Assembly (NCBI GenBank): GCA_008638375.1
Contig: CM018032.1
Coordinates: 54,418,882-54,482,881, forward strand
Length of the DNA stretch: 64,000 bases
Origin: Nyssa sinensis
Lineage: Eukaryota > Streptophyta > Magnoliopsida > Cornales > Nyssaceae
Reading direction: 5' to 3'
Positions 25,145 to 38,200 of the stretch are shown here, piece by piece; the stretch's first letter is position 1; each line of letters opens with the position of its first letter. A program made the position numbers and the translations under genes. The notes beneath the pieces are model-generated. The model was given only the letters and a program-made list of their open reading frames with translations. It made no database searches and was not told the DNA's origin.

Positions 25145-25599
25145 TTGATTAATGGTTCCAGAGCATCCAATAATTTCTCGAAACATTCCCAATCTCTCCA
25201 AAGGCATAGCATAAATTCTTTCCTGACCAACTGGCAACTGCAACAAGCCATGTCAAGAAGCACTTGTTTGGTCATTTTTCCTTAAAATTTCTCCAAAACA
25301 CCTGCCATCAGCATTAGAATTGCCAGAGAATTACTATGAAACAGGTGCTCTCCACTTGCATGTTCAGGAGTATGCATGATTACAACGATCACCATTCAAA
25401 AGTGGTTTTGGGGAGAAGGACGGAGCGGGTAATTTAATTCTACAAAAATAACAGAAAAAGAATGGATCTTGTAATTCTTAAATCCTACAAAAATTAGAAA
25501 AACAGGAAGCATCAAGAGAGTGGAAATAATAATGCTTTCACAACAGTACCATCTGATGGTCTAGATTCGGGTAGAAAAGCTTCTCATTCTCTAATGCTT

Positions 25600-25874
25600 A
25601 TATCCAAGTGTAATATAATGCACAAGCTTCATATTCATTAAAAGAACTACACAAGCATTAGCATTAGCAGGCTGTATAAATCACTATATGGGACAATACA
25701 TCTCAAATAGGTAGCAGTTGCACACAACAAAAGAATCAAGTCCAGAAGAAAATGCATAAAACAAGTTGTGACTTGAAAGGAGTGATTTGGAGCAAACTTT
25801 TTTGGAGGATCACAGTTCACTCATAGTCATCCTCAATATTCGAGTGAGCCCACAGTAGGTAGTCCAGAAATGTC
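25600..25874 (-). other. Probable 3' untranslated region of ARF8
   Basis: This follows the ARF8 stop codon (25875-25877 on the minus strand). The limits are not defined; only its position supports the call. Confidence 0.4.
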
Positions 25875-26554
25875 TCAAACATCATTGCCACTGCCATTCA
25901 TTCCTGTACCAGCATTTTGGCTGAAGGATTGAACCTCTTGCTTCCCTAAATTCTGCACATCCTCGGGTGAGAGTATCCTGATGCACCAGACATTATTCAC
26001 AAATGCCCTGCACATGGAGTCTTACACAGTGAGTCTACCAAAAAAAAAATATATATTAATGCCACTTCCTACAATCCTAGATTGGGGTTGGGAAGACAAA
26101 AATAAATTATCCATATAATTTCCATGAGGAACTAGGTAAACAGAAAATAAATTTCCACATGGCACAAAGATCAAATTGTGAAGTTAGCCCATACTTTTCT
26201 GAGAAAAGCAGGTCCTTATTTGAGTTAGTAGTATAGTTAAAAGAATAACGCATCAGAAATATCATATTAAAAAGAATTGCAATGGTAAAACTAAAACCTA
26301 AAACAATAGAAGTTGACCCGTGTAAATAAGGTTATTGAAATTAGGCTGGTAATTAGGACTTACTCCCATGGGTCGTCTCCAAGAAGAAGCACGTCGTTCT
26401 CCCTGTCAACAAATACAAGCTGCCAGCCTGATCTATGAGGGTCTTCTAGCAACCCCAGAATCCCGAACATCTGACCTAGCTCCTCTCGCAGCTCATGATA
26501 GCTGTGGAAGCGGGAGATGTCCAGTGACCGTCCAACGGACCCTGATTTGTAAAC
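25875..26554 (-). other. ARF8 PB1 (Phox/Bem1) interaction domain, last two exons
   Basis: The exon at 26364-26554 starts at [16 protein letters not shown] (the positive face, with the key Lys) and contains [19 protein letters not shown], the acidic OPCA-type face. The exon at 25875-26007 continues EAFVNNVW and ends at a TGA (25875-25877). Both charged faces needed for ARF-Aux/IAA interaction are present. The C-terminal tail is short. Confidence 0.92.
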
Positions 26555-29500
26555 CTACATGTACACAAACAGTATCATCCATCCACCCAATACTCTAATA
26601 CAAGCAAAAGCATTAACATAATCTGCACTGTGGCTTGTACCTTGACAAATGTACTGGTGGGGTTTGGTGAGTCAACTTGTGCTGCACTGTGCAAAGAGTC
26701 TTGCATGCAACTATACAGAGAACCCTGAAACCCCGAAGTTCCTAACGGCATTGAGGACATATCAGCATCAATTGTAGTAGTACCAATACTGGACACTGTG
26801 GTGGGGAGTAGGAGGCCAGAGGAGTCAATATTAGCACCAAAAATAGCATGATTCTGAGCATCCAAGCTACAATTTTCCAGCTCCACAGCAGCATCTTTCC
26901 CAGGATATGGTGAAAGTGACACTGAGTTGGCAGAAGTATTGACCTGTGAATGTGCAAACTTTGCGCCCCAGGGTTGGTGGTTTGGCTGCTCACTGTGCAC
27001 TAACTGACCATTTCTTGAGAAATTCAAAACATTGCCACTCCCTTCAGGACACAGCGAACACAGCATATTTTGTATAGAGGGACTTATAGATGCTGAAAAT
27101 TTAGTGCTTGAATTTGCAATTTCAGATTTTGGGAATGAATGGGAGAGAACATCTGTTTGCTGCCTCTGCTGAAGGTGATCGTTTTGAATCAGAAATGCCT
27201 CCTGATAAGGATGTCGCTGTGCCTGTTCCTCCGGTTGATTGTTAATTTGTTGCTGCAGATGCCTTTGGCAGGTTCTCTGATAGCATTTGGGTTTGTGCTT
27301 GCAGGATATGTGGCGGAACTGAAGGCTGAATCACTTGCTGCTGCTGCACTGGTGCATTACTGCTGCCTGAATGCTGAAGATATTGGAAAGGCTGCTGAAA
27401 CTGCATAAATTGCTGTTTCAGAGAATCCCCAGTTCCTAAATTCTGCAGACCAGCTGCCATCATGGCTTGATACTGCTGATTAAGATCATTTCTGAGAAAG
27501 GTGGGATCAACTCTCTGCTGCATCCACGGAAACATACCAACAGATTGAAAATTCATGGAGTGAAGTCCTTGCTCTCCAGTTTCCCCTCTGAGCCATGACA
27601 TGCCACTAATTGCTTCATCTCTTCCATCTGTGAGAAGTGCAAAGGGGAAAGAAAGAAATTAAATAAAAATAAAAAATGAAGAAAACAAGTGCCCTCCTAT
27701 TTGGAAATATCTAAGCAATTAATATACCAATGGAGACAACTATCATTACAGAGAAGAATTAAGATGAAAGCTTAAAAAAAAGGCACAAGGAAAAATAAAA
27801 AAATCTTTTAACCATTTTGTTTTTTGATAGGTAAAAAATCTTTATACATGCATACTCGTAGTATAGTTTTATCTTCACAATTTTGTTTTTGTCCTATATT
27901 TAAAAATGTCTAGTGCATGCTTCACTTGTGGTAGGCTGGTAGCTATATGTACAATGTCAAATTTGTTGGAATATGTCTTTAAATACTTAGATGTCTCATT
28001 TTGTTCAGTTTTAAAGGTATTTGTCCATTTTTGGAATGAGTATAAATAAAGAATACAAGGAAGAGAACCATTGCCTCTCACCATTTTTAATTAACAGCTT
28101 TTCTTTCCTTTCTTTCTTCTACTTTTCTCTCTAATTCTTGTTCGATGGACTTGTTCAACATGGTATTAGAGCATGCAAAGGTCCTGGGTTCTAACCCCAA
28201 CGTCACCCCAAGGTTGTAATCCATTACTTACTTATACAAGGGATTTTTATACTTCAATGCAATATTTTCATGTGGTCATCTTGATAGTCACCCTCTATTA
28301 AAAGTTCTTCTTCTCATAGGCAAAGAAAACCTACAAGGAAGGGAGATTCCCTACTTCCTAATAGTGTCTTAATCAGTTACACACACAACCTTAAGGAACA
28401 AATGTTTGTGGCATCATATGCAAGCCCATTCAGCTCTAACACGCCCGCACACGATTATTACTATTTACTTAGAGCTTTTTAGGCCAAAAAGTAGTTTAAC
28501 AAAATTTTCTTTAAAAAAAGGGAAGAAAGGAAGAGATTGGACACTTTAGAGAGTTTTTATCTTGTTTCCAAGAGTGTTAGACATGATTCCTATTAAGACG
28601 TGTTTGTGCTACATAAGTCATGTTGGGAACTGTTGAGATGTGTAATCGAAATGTCAAAAATAATTGAAATTATTTTTAAATTATAGACACAAAGTGTTGG
28701 AAAAATGTTTACAAGTATCTGCAAAGTGTCAGTGTTTGCCATGTGTCCAACACAAACATTACACCATCATATAAGTATCTATGCTTCTTAATAAGCAGCA
28801 ATTATTAGTATAATAAGGCTAGGAATTTTTTATTTTATTTTTGAATATGTATAATAAGACTGGTAAACCTCTAAGTACCAATTTAAATCATAAAATAAGG
28901 CTCCTTAAGCTCCAACTAATACAAGAATACTAAAAGTAGAAAATATAAATTCAGACGGAGACTAATGATTCACAAATTTCACATAGACCAAAGGCAAACA
29001 AAACAGTCCTTCACCTGAAAATTAAAGGATGTTATATGAATGGGAGCTAAAATTTAGTAACATAACTGAACTCCATAAATTAAGCGATGTATGGAACAAA
29101 ATGTTGGGCAATTAAAAAATATGTTAATAAACTGGGTGTGAGCAAAATGAGGATATTGAGATTGATGTGCAGTAAGATAAGAAAAGATAAAATTAAAAAT
29201 GAACACATTCATAAGATGGTAAGAGTAGCACTTATAGGGGATAAAATGACAAAACCAACGAAGATAGGTTGACCCTAAACAATGAAGACCAATAAATGCA
29301 CCAATAAGAAAGAATAACATAGTTCATATCGAAGGTCATGCTAGGGAGTAGGGAAAACCAAACTTAACTTTGGTAGAGAAAGTAAAATAATACTAACAAT
29401 GTGTGGTCTAATAGAGGGGATGGTTTCAAATAGAGCATACTAGCGAGACAGGATCCATGTAGCTGACCCCAAATAGTTGGGACAAAACTTTGTTGAGTTG

Positions 29501-32156
29501 AGTTGAGAATTAAACTCCATAAATTTCAATCATTTCAAATCTATTATTATTTATGATTAGTGGCCTTACTTTAGTATTAAGTTGCTTTGCTTTTCATCTT
29601 CTCGTGGGGGGGAAGGAATAAAAACCTTATCTAACCTAGTTACCTCTTAAGTTCTTATCTTTTTGTTCCTAAAGAGAGATGGAAACCTAGGAATGAATTG
29701 GAATCCCTATCGATATAAAAATGAAGAATAAACAATTAGAGTTTTCCCCTCTTCTCTCAATAAATGTATCTAGTCTGATAAGGTATATAATACCAGAAGA
29801 TAGAATGTGGTGAGATAGATGATAGAGGGTTGTTTGCGTCCAAAAGCGGCTTCTACATAAAACTCTATTTATCTCGGTGCAGGATGATCGGCAGGCCTTC
29901 ATTTCTTGGTTTCCTAGAGAGTTGTTTGCGAATTGATAAGATCGTTCCCTATTTCTTGAAACTCCATCTCCTATGGACTTGAATTACAAGTCTACTACTG
30001 GATTCAGAATCACATAGATCAAGTATATTCCAAAGTATCTTAATTCCAAAGTATTAATATATGCAAGATGAATCAAATTTGAACCTAGCTAAAACTACAA
30101 AAGGTTCAACACCTCAACCTAATGACATTTTAACAACATCATACTAGCAACATTCTGAAAAAAACCTACTGTAGACAAAATCAACAATATAGGCTTTAGA
30201 GGAGAGAAAAATATATGACTCCTCCCAATCTCCTGTATCTCAATTCAAGGGACAGTGGATCCCCTTCTTATTTCGCTCCACTGCAAGGGAGACTTGGTTC
30301 TTTCTTTTTTTTGTGCAGCCAGTATCAGCTGTTAGGTCTCCCCAACTAATATATAATTCTTGGAGTATTATTTTCTTCTTCATTTTAATTTTTTCTTTTT
30401 TTCTTTTTGAGAAGGAGGATGTCAAAAGGGATGCTGCAATGGTGATAAACCATCTTAATTGCATAGTTTTTTTTTTTCTCACACTAGAGGTAAAATCCTC
30501 CCCTATAAGTGTTCAATCTGTAAAGGAGATGATCAGTGGTGGTGAGATGGACCTTCTATTTTACTTTTTTGGGGATTCAATGGCCTTTTGTTAGAAAAAA
30601 AAGGCCCTTATGTTGTGAGTCTATGGAAATCGCTGTTCCCACTTCATAAGCTTTGAGGAGGGTGAAGAAACAAGGGTGAAATTTTGGAAGGATAGGAGTG
30701 GGGTGGTTTATTGCAGGATCAGTTCCCTAGGCTGGTATGTGTGGCAGCTAATAGGGATGCTTTTGTGGCAGACTCTGTCGCTTGGCGTGGGGGATGCATT
30801 GGAGTGGGAGCCTAGGTTCACAAGGAATTTCACTGAAAGTGGAGGATGTCCTAAGATTGTTGTAGTTGCTTGAGCGATTTCACCTGGTTAGGGAAAGGAA
30901 GTTATGATGAAGTAGAGGTTGAATAACTCTTAAGGAGTTCTCTATCAGGTCATTCTACAGAGAGTTGGTGTTGCTGAGGAAGGGTGATTGGACTTTTCGT
31001 TGGAAGATTATTTGGTGTTCGAGGGTCCCAATGAAGTTAGCATTTTTAGTTTGGGTTGTAGCTTGGGATGCAGTCATAACCTTGAACAATCTCCCCTTAG
31101 GAGAGGATTTAGGTTGGCGAGTGGGTATTGTGCAAAGAAGCGGAGGAGACAGTTAAGCATCTCTAGACCTATTAAATTAGGACCTTGCTACCTCACCAAG
31201 GATTTGCTTTTAGGTGGGTTTTGAAAGAGACAATACATAGAGGATATGATACCATCGTTTACGGAAGTGATTCTCTAGTGTGATTTAATGGCTTAACCAC
31301 CAACTCTAGGGGCCAGAGAGATTTTAGCTTTAATAGGGAGTTCTTTTATAAGTAAATATGATATATTATAAACAAGCGCCAGAAGGGGAACAAACCATGC
31401 ACACAAGCAACACATAGAAGTCACATGCGAGACTCCCTACATACAACTTTCAGGAAGAAAAAGAAAGAACGAAAAAAATCTATGAAACTATGTAAGCCAT
31501 CTGGGAATCTCTAGACACCCAAAAATGAAAGGACTCTAACATGATTTTCTTCATTTTATGTATCAACAACTGTTTGTACCCAACTGATGCTCAAACGCTG
31601 ATAGGGTGACACGTTGAGTCAGTCATATGCATAGGAGACCTTGGGTTGTGAGGCAAATGATGGGTCACAGTTAGTAGGGATGGAACAATACCCCACCCCT
31701 AATGGAATGGGTTTGGGGGAGGGTTAAACGGGGGATGGGGCGGATTTGGGGAGGAAAACATAACCTGTCACAGGGTTGGGGGAAGGTCGCCCCGCCCTGT
31801 TTATGTAATAATCTTACTCAAATACCCCTAATGTTTTATATAATTGCAAAAAAAACTATACGTATAATTACTTACTTTCTGAATTAGGGGTTTCAAAATC
31901 AAATTTTTGCCTCACACTCTCTTCTCTCTTGCAACTGCCATTGTTGCCTCTCGCCGCCTCAGGCCACTACCGTAGATCTCTCCATTATCTACTCGTCTGA
32001 GATGTCGTTGTCTTGCTCCATCACTGATCATCTCAGTTGATCACTCCCCCTCTACACTCTTAACACCATCTCAGTCGTTCCATTTTCCGTCGACCCACGA
32101 AATCATTAGCAGCTTGATTCTGCCATCTTCAACTGTTTTCTTTATTGAGCTGAGAG

Positions 32157-32219
<63 letters not shown>

Positions 32220-35200
32220 GATATATATAAATTTTCTCTGTATATATATAATACTGTTTGTATATATAATCATATATATGTAGATCTGATGTAATATGTG
32301 TAGATCTAAACTTTAATGTGTATATTTGTGTATTTGTGCGTGAATAAATGCAAAAGTCAGTGATTGTGATTTTGTAATTCATAGTTACTGTTGAAATTCA
32401 ACCTAAGAATCATTTATTTAATTAATTAATTAATTTTTTATTAGTAATGAATAAATCTGTATTGCAATTAATTGATGAAGAATTTAAGATGCAGTGATTT
32501 TGAAATTGGGGGCAGGTGGGGTTGGCGCAGGGTCGGGTGTAGGCAATGTTAACAGGGCAGGGTCGAGGCCTGCTACTAGACGGGGCTGGGCGAGGTGGGG
32601 TGGGGGAGGGGGGACCCCCCGCCACGTTGCCATTCCGAACTTTTAGTTCCAGTCCGGAGAATTGGTGTCAGAATGTTAAGCGATCCAAGAGATTTGTCAC
32701 AAGGATTTATGCCATTAGGAGAATGGAACGATCAGGGAAGCAAGGGACTTGGACATTGGTTCAAGTACCAATTCTTGGACCGACATGTCGAGTGATCCAA
32801 GAGATTGTCACAAAGATTTAGGGCTTCAGGAGAATTGATACAACAACCAAGAAGGCACGAGACTTGAACATTTGTTCAAGTATCAAATCTTGGATGACTA
32901 AGAGATTCATAATTTATGACATGGGTTGAAGCTACACTAAAGCCAACTTCTAAAGAACATGGGACAGTTGTCCACAAGGGAAAAAAATTTTGATACCACG
33001 TCCAAAACAGCCAAACACGAATGATGTGGGACATGTGGCATCAAGTTGGCCAAGTGAAAGACAAATTCACATTTAGGAATATAGGACAATTAATATTAGA
33101 AAACGTGGTTAACTGCCAGAAAATGTGGGTAGTGGACGACCAAGCAGAGAACATACCTATGGCAGTTTCAACTGCCAATTGCGGTGCCTATAAATAAAAG
33201 AATTGAAGAAGAGCTAAGGCCCCCGCATCAATTTAACTCAAGTAGTTTAGTTTCTATCTTAGCCTAGCCTAGCAGTTGTAGTAAGCTAGCCTAGCCTAGT
33301 GTAGCTTCAACTTATCCTTGTTAGCATAGCTGTAGCTTCTACATCTACCACCATCTCCATCAATTTTGTTCCACTACCATTGTTATCAATTACAGCCTAT
33401 GTACTTGCAATCCGTTGCATTATTCAAGGTTGTAACAAAAATTTTATTTAAGGTATGTTTTGTTAGACCTCCTTTGTATTTCATAACTTAATTCTATTCT
33501 AATTGTGAATCACCCTGTTTATCAAATTCTCTTGCTAAAAAGCAATTGAACCACAAGGGGAGGGTGATCCCCTACTTCATAACATCATCTTGTCTCCAAA
33601 CACAAGTACATGGATAAAATTTGGTATACATGAGCCTGTCCAGCTCTGGCATGCCTGAACATTGGTTTGCATGTTTTGAGCCAAGGAAAAAGATTATATA
33701 TTAAGCAAAACATACTTTTTGATCCACGAATCAATTGGTTTGATCAAGAAATTGATAGATTGAACAATGAAATATGTCGCTTGGACAGCAAGAAAAGCCA
33801 AAGTTGTGAAGAGTTGCGATGGGGAACAGAGAGGACCCCACGAGCCAGTCATTTGGGTCTTAGAGGGCATTTATTTAAGTATTTTTATTTTATTTTATTT
33901 CATTTTAGGGTTTATTATTTTATTTTTATTTGGTAAGTTTATTTAGGGTTGGGCTATTTATAGGGATTTCCGTTTTGGAGACAACGGGGTTTTTTTTTAT
34001 TGAATATTGAATTGGATAATGAGATATTGGATTTCTCTCTCGTAGTTTTCTCCTCCCTTATTTTCCCCCTCTTTCTCTATTCTTCTTCCCTTCTCTCTTC
34101 CTCTTCTCCCTTTATTCATACTGGTCCCACACCAGTTTGGTATCAGAGTAGAACCCCGATCCACTCGGGAATCTATCATCATGAAGTCATGAGCCTTCAT
34201 TATTGCTTCAGTTCATTTTATTGAAAAAATAAAATTCAACCCCTGTTCAGCGCAATCTAGATCCATCACGCGGCTTCCTATCATCATGCAATCATAGGCA
34301 AGTTCCATAATTTTCAGAAGGCAGTAGCACCTCTGATCTCATCCATCACAACTAGTTCATCATGCAAACCAAATCCCATTCATTGTCGTCACTAGTTCGT
34401 CGCATCGACATCCCTCTTTTCGTTGCAACCTAGGTCCCTCACAATTGCATCTTTTATGGTGGTCAACTGTCGCTATCAAACCGTCAGCGCTGTTACTTCA
34501 CCATATCATCATCCAAATCCATTCCCCATCTTTGTCGAAGAACATTGATCCATCCTTCAATTCATCACAGCAATCTCCCTCACAGTCGTTCACCGCTATC
34601 ACACTAACTCAACATTCTATCCATCGTGGTTGTTGACATCGTTTGTTTGTCAAATCACAACAAAGGTACCTCGCCATCTCAACCACTGCTGTGAGAAACT
34701 ACTATTGAAGCCCTCTTAGTCAGCTTCGCCATTGGGTTGCCATCACCTGGCAATCGGAGTTGTCTCCACAACTTGCCAAGTTGCCATCTTAGTTCCCTGC
34801 ATTGTGCTGCTCAAAACCAAGGTCTGGATATGTTCTATCCATATACAGACCCTATTTGACCCACAATCTACTGAGACCAGTAACCCAACTTATAAACCTC
34901 AGTTATTAGGCTTTAGCTTAGCCCAATCTAATATCTCAATATTACTTATCAAAAAAAAAAAAAATCTCAATATTCAAATAATAAATGAAAAAAACTCCTT
35001 GTCTCCAAGACACAAGTCCCTACAAATAGCCAAACCCTAAATACACTTACCAAAATAAAAATAGGTCCTAAAATAAAATAAAAATACTTAAATAAATATC
35101 CTCCGGGATTAGAAAAAGGCGAGCTCGTGTGGTCCTTCATGTCTAACCCAACTACCACCACCCACCTGAAGCCAATGAGAATTCTCCCTTAATTCTTTCC

Positions 35201-38200
35201 TAATACTCCACCATAGACCAACCCCATAACTAGCAGACACATCTCTAGAAGACCAACCCCTAGGACTATTCTCGAATTTCACTGCTACCACCACCTTCCT
35301 CCACAAGCTCTAGGAAAATCTTCACAACCACTTCCCCAAAAGGGCAACATTGAGTAATCCAAACATCCGAATATGACAACACCCCCAGGGACCGAACAAC
35401 TGCATATGAAAACCAATAGACTTCCAAGCCACCAAATGATATTTGAATTCCTCTCCCATCCTCCAAAATAAAATTCCATTGAATTTTCTCAGGTCTCTTT
35501 GCTACCGAGGCTAGAATGGTAAAAGAGAGGTGAAGTCTGTAAACAAACTAAAGAAATTACTCTTGATAGCAGTCAACTTGCCACCCTATAAAAGATATTG
35601 TCTCTGCAATTCTACTATTTTCCTTCCAAACTTTTCCACCATCGGATTCCAAACAGAGGTTGCTTTAGAAAGATGCTCCGAGACTCAATCCCCAAGTAGG
35701 AAAGAGGGCAAGGAACCCACCTTAAAACCCAAATTTGCAGCCAAACTAATAATATTGCCCACCTCTCCTATTGGAATTGGCACTCTTTGCCAAATTCACC
35801 CATAAACCAGATCCTACCTCAAAACATAGAAGTCTATCATAGATATCTCAACTGAACCTTATCAACTCCACAAAAATATAATGGCATCGTTAGTAAACAG
35901 AAGATGAGATAATAGCTAATTGTCTTCCTCCCATCACCCCACCTTAAACTAAGGAAGACGGAAGACCCCACCCACAGCTTGATTTCCTAATTATTCAACT
36001 CAAAATCTCCATGATTGTAATACTTGCAACAAAAGAAAAAAAAAAAAAACTCATCATCATAATAAAGAGGAGAGAGGATCTCCTTACTATAACCCCTCGA
36101 GCTCAAAAAAAGAAAAACAGGAGAATCACTCACAAAAAAAATTGATAGGTAATAGGTAAAATATTTCATTAAAAGGCCCCGAGGGGGTCCACCCAAGTAC
36201 AAAATCATACACAAAACATACCATGCTCCCATTTTCATGCTATACAAAAAAGATAAAAAAGAATCTAACAACAAAGATGAACCACCAGAAAGCCAAAAAT
36301 AAAGGGAGCTCAACACCATAGACTTCATAGCCAAAATAGGAGACTCAACCCCTACAAAAATTCTATTGTTCCGCTCCTTCTAAATAATCCACCAAATGCA
36401 AAGCGGAGTCATGTGCCAAATCTTCCCCAATCTTCTACCAAAAGATCTCCACGAATCGAGCACCTCCAAAGTATATCGCATCACCACCTAAAAAAATTCC
36501 AAGCAATCCCAATATCATTCCAAGCAGTGAATGATAAGGTGGTTAATCATTTCTTCATTGCATTTACACAAGCAACACCAATTCACCAATATTTGGCCTC
36601 TCCTCCTAAGATTATCCATTGTTAAAAAATTTCCCGAAGCCACTGACCAAGCAAAGAATGCCACCTTTAAAGGAGCTTTTGACTTCCATACCACTTTCAA
36701 ATGAAACCGTTATCCCCCGCTACCAATGAGAGTCCAATAAAAGGATTTAATTGAGAAGCCTCTCTCCCTGTGAATCCAAGCAATGAAATCCTCTTCAAGA
36801 GATGAAAAATAATGTTTATACAAAAAATTGTAAAACTCCAAAATTTCTTCCATCTCCCATGGATGTAATTGTCTAGCAAAACTAACATCCCATACCATAG
36901 ACCTCGTCTCTTCTAACATAATCTGCTACCCAAGCATTCGTGTCGAAATAAAAATTTGATTCTAAATCTCATCCACTCCATCACATGCAAAAAAAAAAAA
37001 CCCCAATGAATATGATCATAAACTTTCTCAATATCTAGTTTACAAATGAGCCCCAATTGTCCTCTTCAAATTCTAGAATCTGCACTCTCATTGGCCACAG
37101 GAACTGCATTTAAAATTTAGTGATCACCAAGAAAAAAAGAATTTTGCAAATTAAAATTCACTTTACCAACCACTCTTTTCAACCAATTTGCCAAAGTTTT
37201 AACCAGTAACTACTCCCCTTTCTTTGGAATCACCGCAATGAAAGATGCATTCAAGTTACACTCAAACTCTCCATATCATGGAAATGATGAATCACTTCAA
37301 CATCCTCACAAATAATGTTCCGACATCTCTAAAAGAAATCCATCATCATCCCATCTGGTCTTGCAACCTTATCCCTAATACATATCTCACTAGCTCATCC
37401 TCTAAAAAAGGACTTTCCAACTGGTACCTATCATCCTCCCCTATAGGATTTACCTTGAGCTCCCCAACCAGACATCTCCTAACAACTGAATCAGTATACA
37501 ACCTCGTATAATTCAATGATCCCCTCCCTCACCTCCCTCTCATGTGTTGGCCCATCTGTAAACTGGTTTCTACCATGTGATTCATTAAACAGTTTTTGTG
37601 TCTTCTCTTTTTGAAATTTGAAATTCAAACACGCACCACATGGCCAAAAGGACCTAGCCACCAACCCATCCCGTCTCCCTCTCGACCATCCCATGTGTCC
37701 TGTTTATACTATCATCAGTCACAAATTTCATTAGCAATGACAATTCCAAGCCCCCACCTTCTTATTCAACCAACAGTGTGGACCTACGAAGCACATACAC
37801 TCAATTTTGACTCACGTAGTCCGACAACACGGACATGTTCAAAAATGTGTCAAACATGTAATAAAAGAGTGTCCAAATTCGGACATGTCTCGGATTTTTT
37901 TATTTAAGATTTTTTCCATGTTTTTCTAATCATCTCCTCTACTTTTTTTTTTTTTTATTATATATAGACATATATTTGTTCTATATAGTAGTAAGGAAAT
38001 TTGTTTTGAATGTTGATGATTAAATGAAGAAATTCTTGAATAAAAAATTTAATAATTCTATTATTTTAATATCTTATTAATATTTTTGCGATTTGTGTTT
38101 TTTATGCCAATTCTTTTTCCCATTTTTTGATTGGTAAAGTATGAATATTATATATAAAACAGGCTCCCCAGAAGCAAAACCTCAAAAGATAGGGGACAAA

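Noticed and set aside
32071..32382. Open frame with Arg-Glu repeats
   Set aside because: It is a translation of the CT/AT microsatellite.
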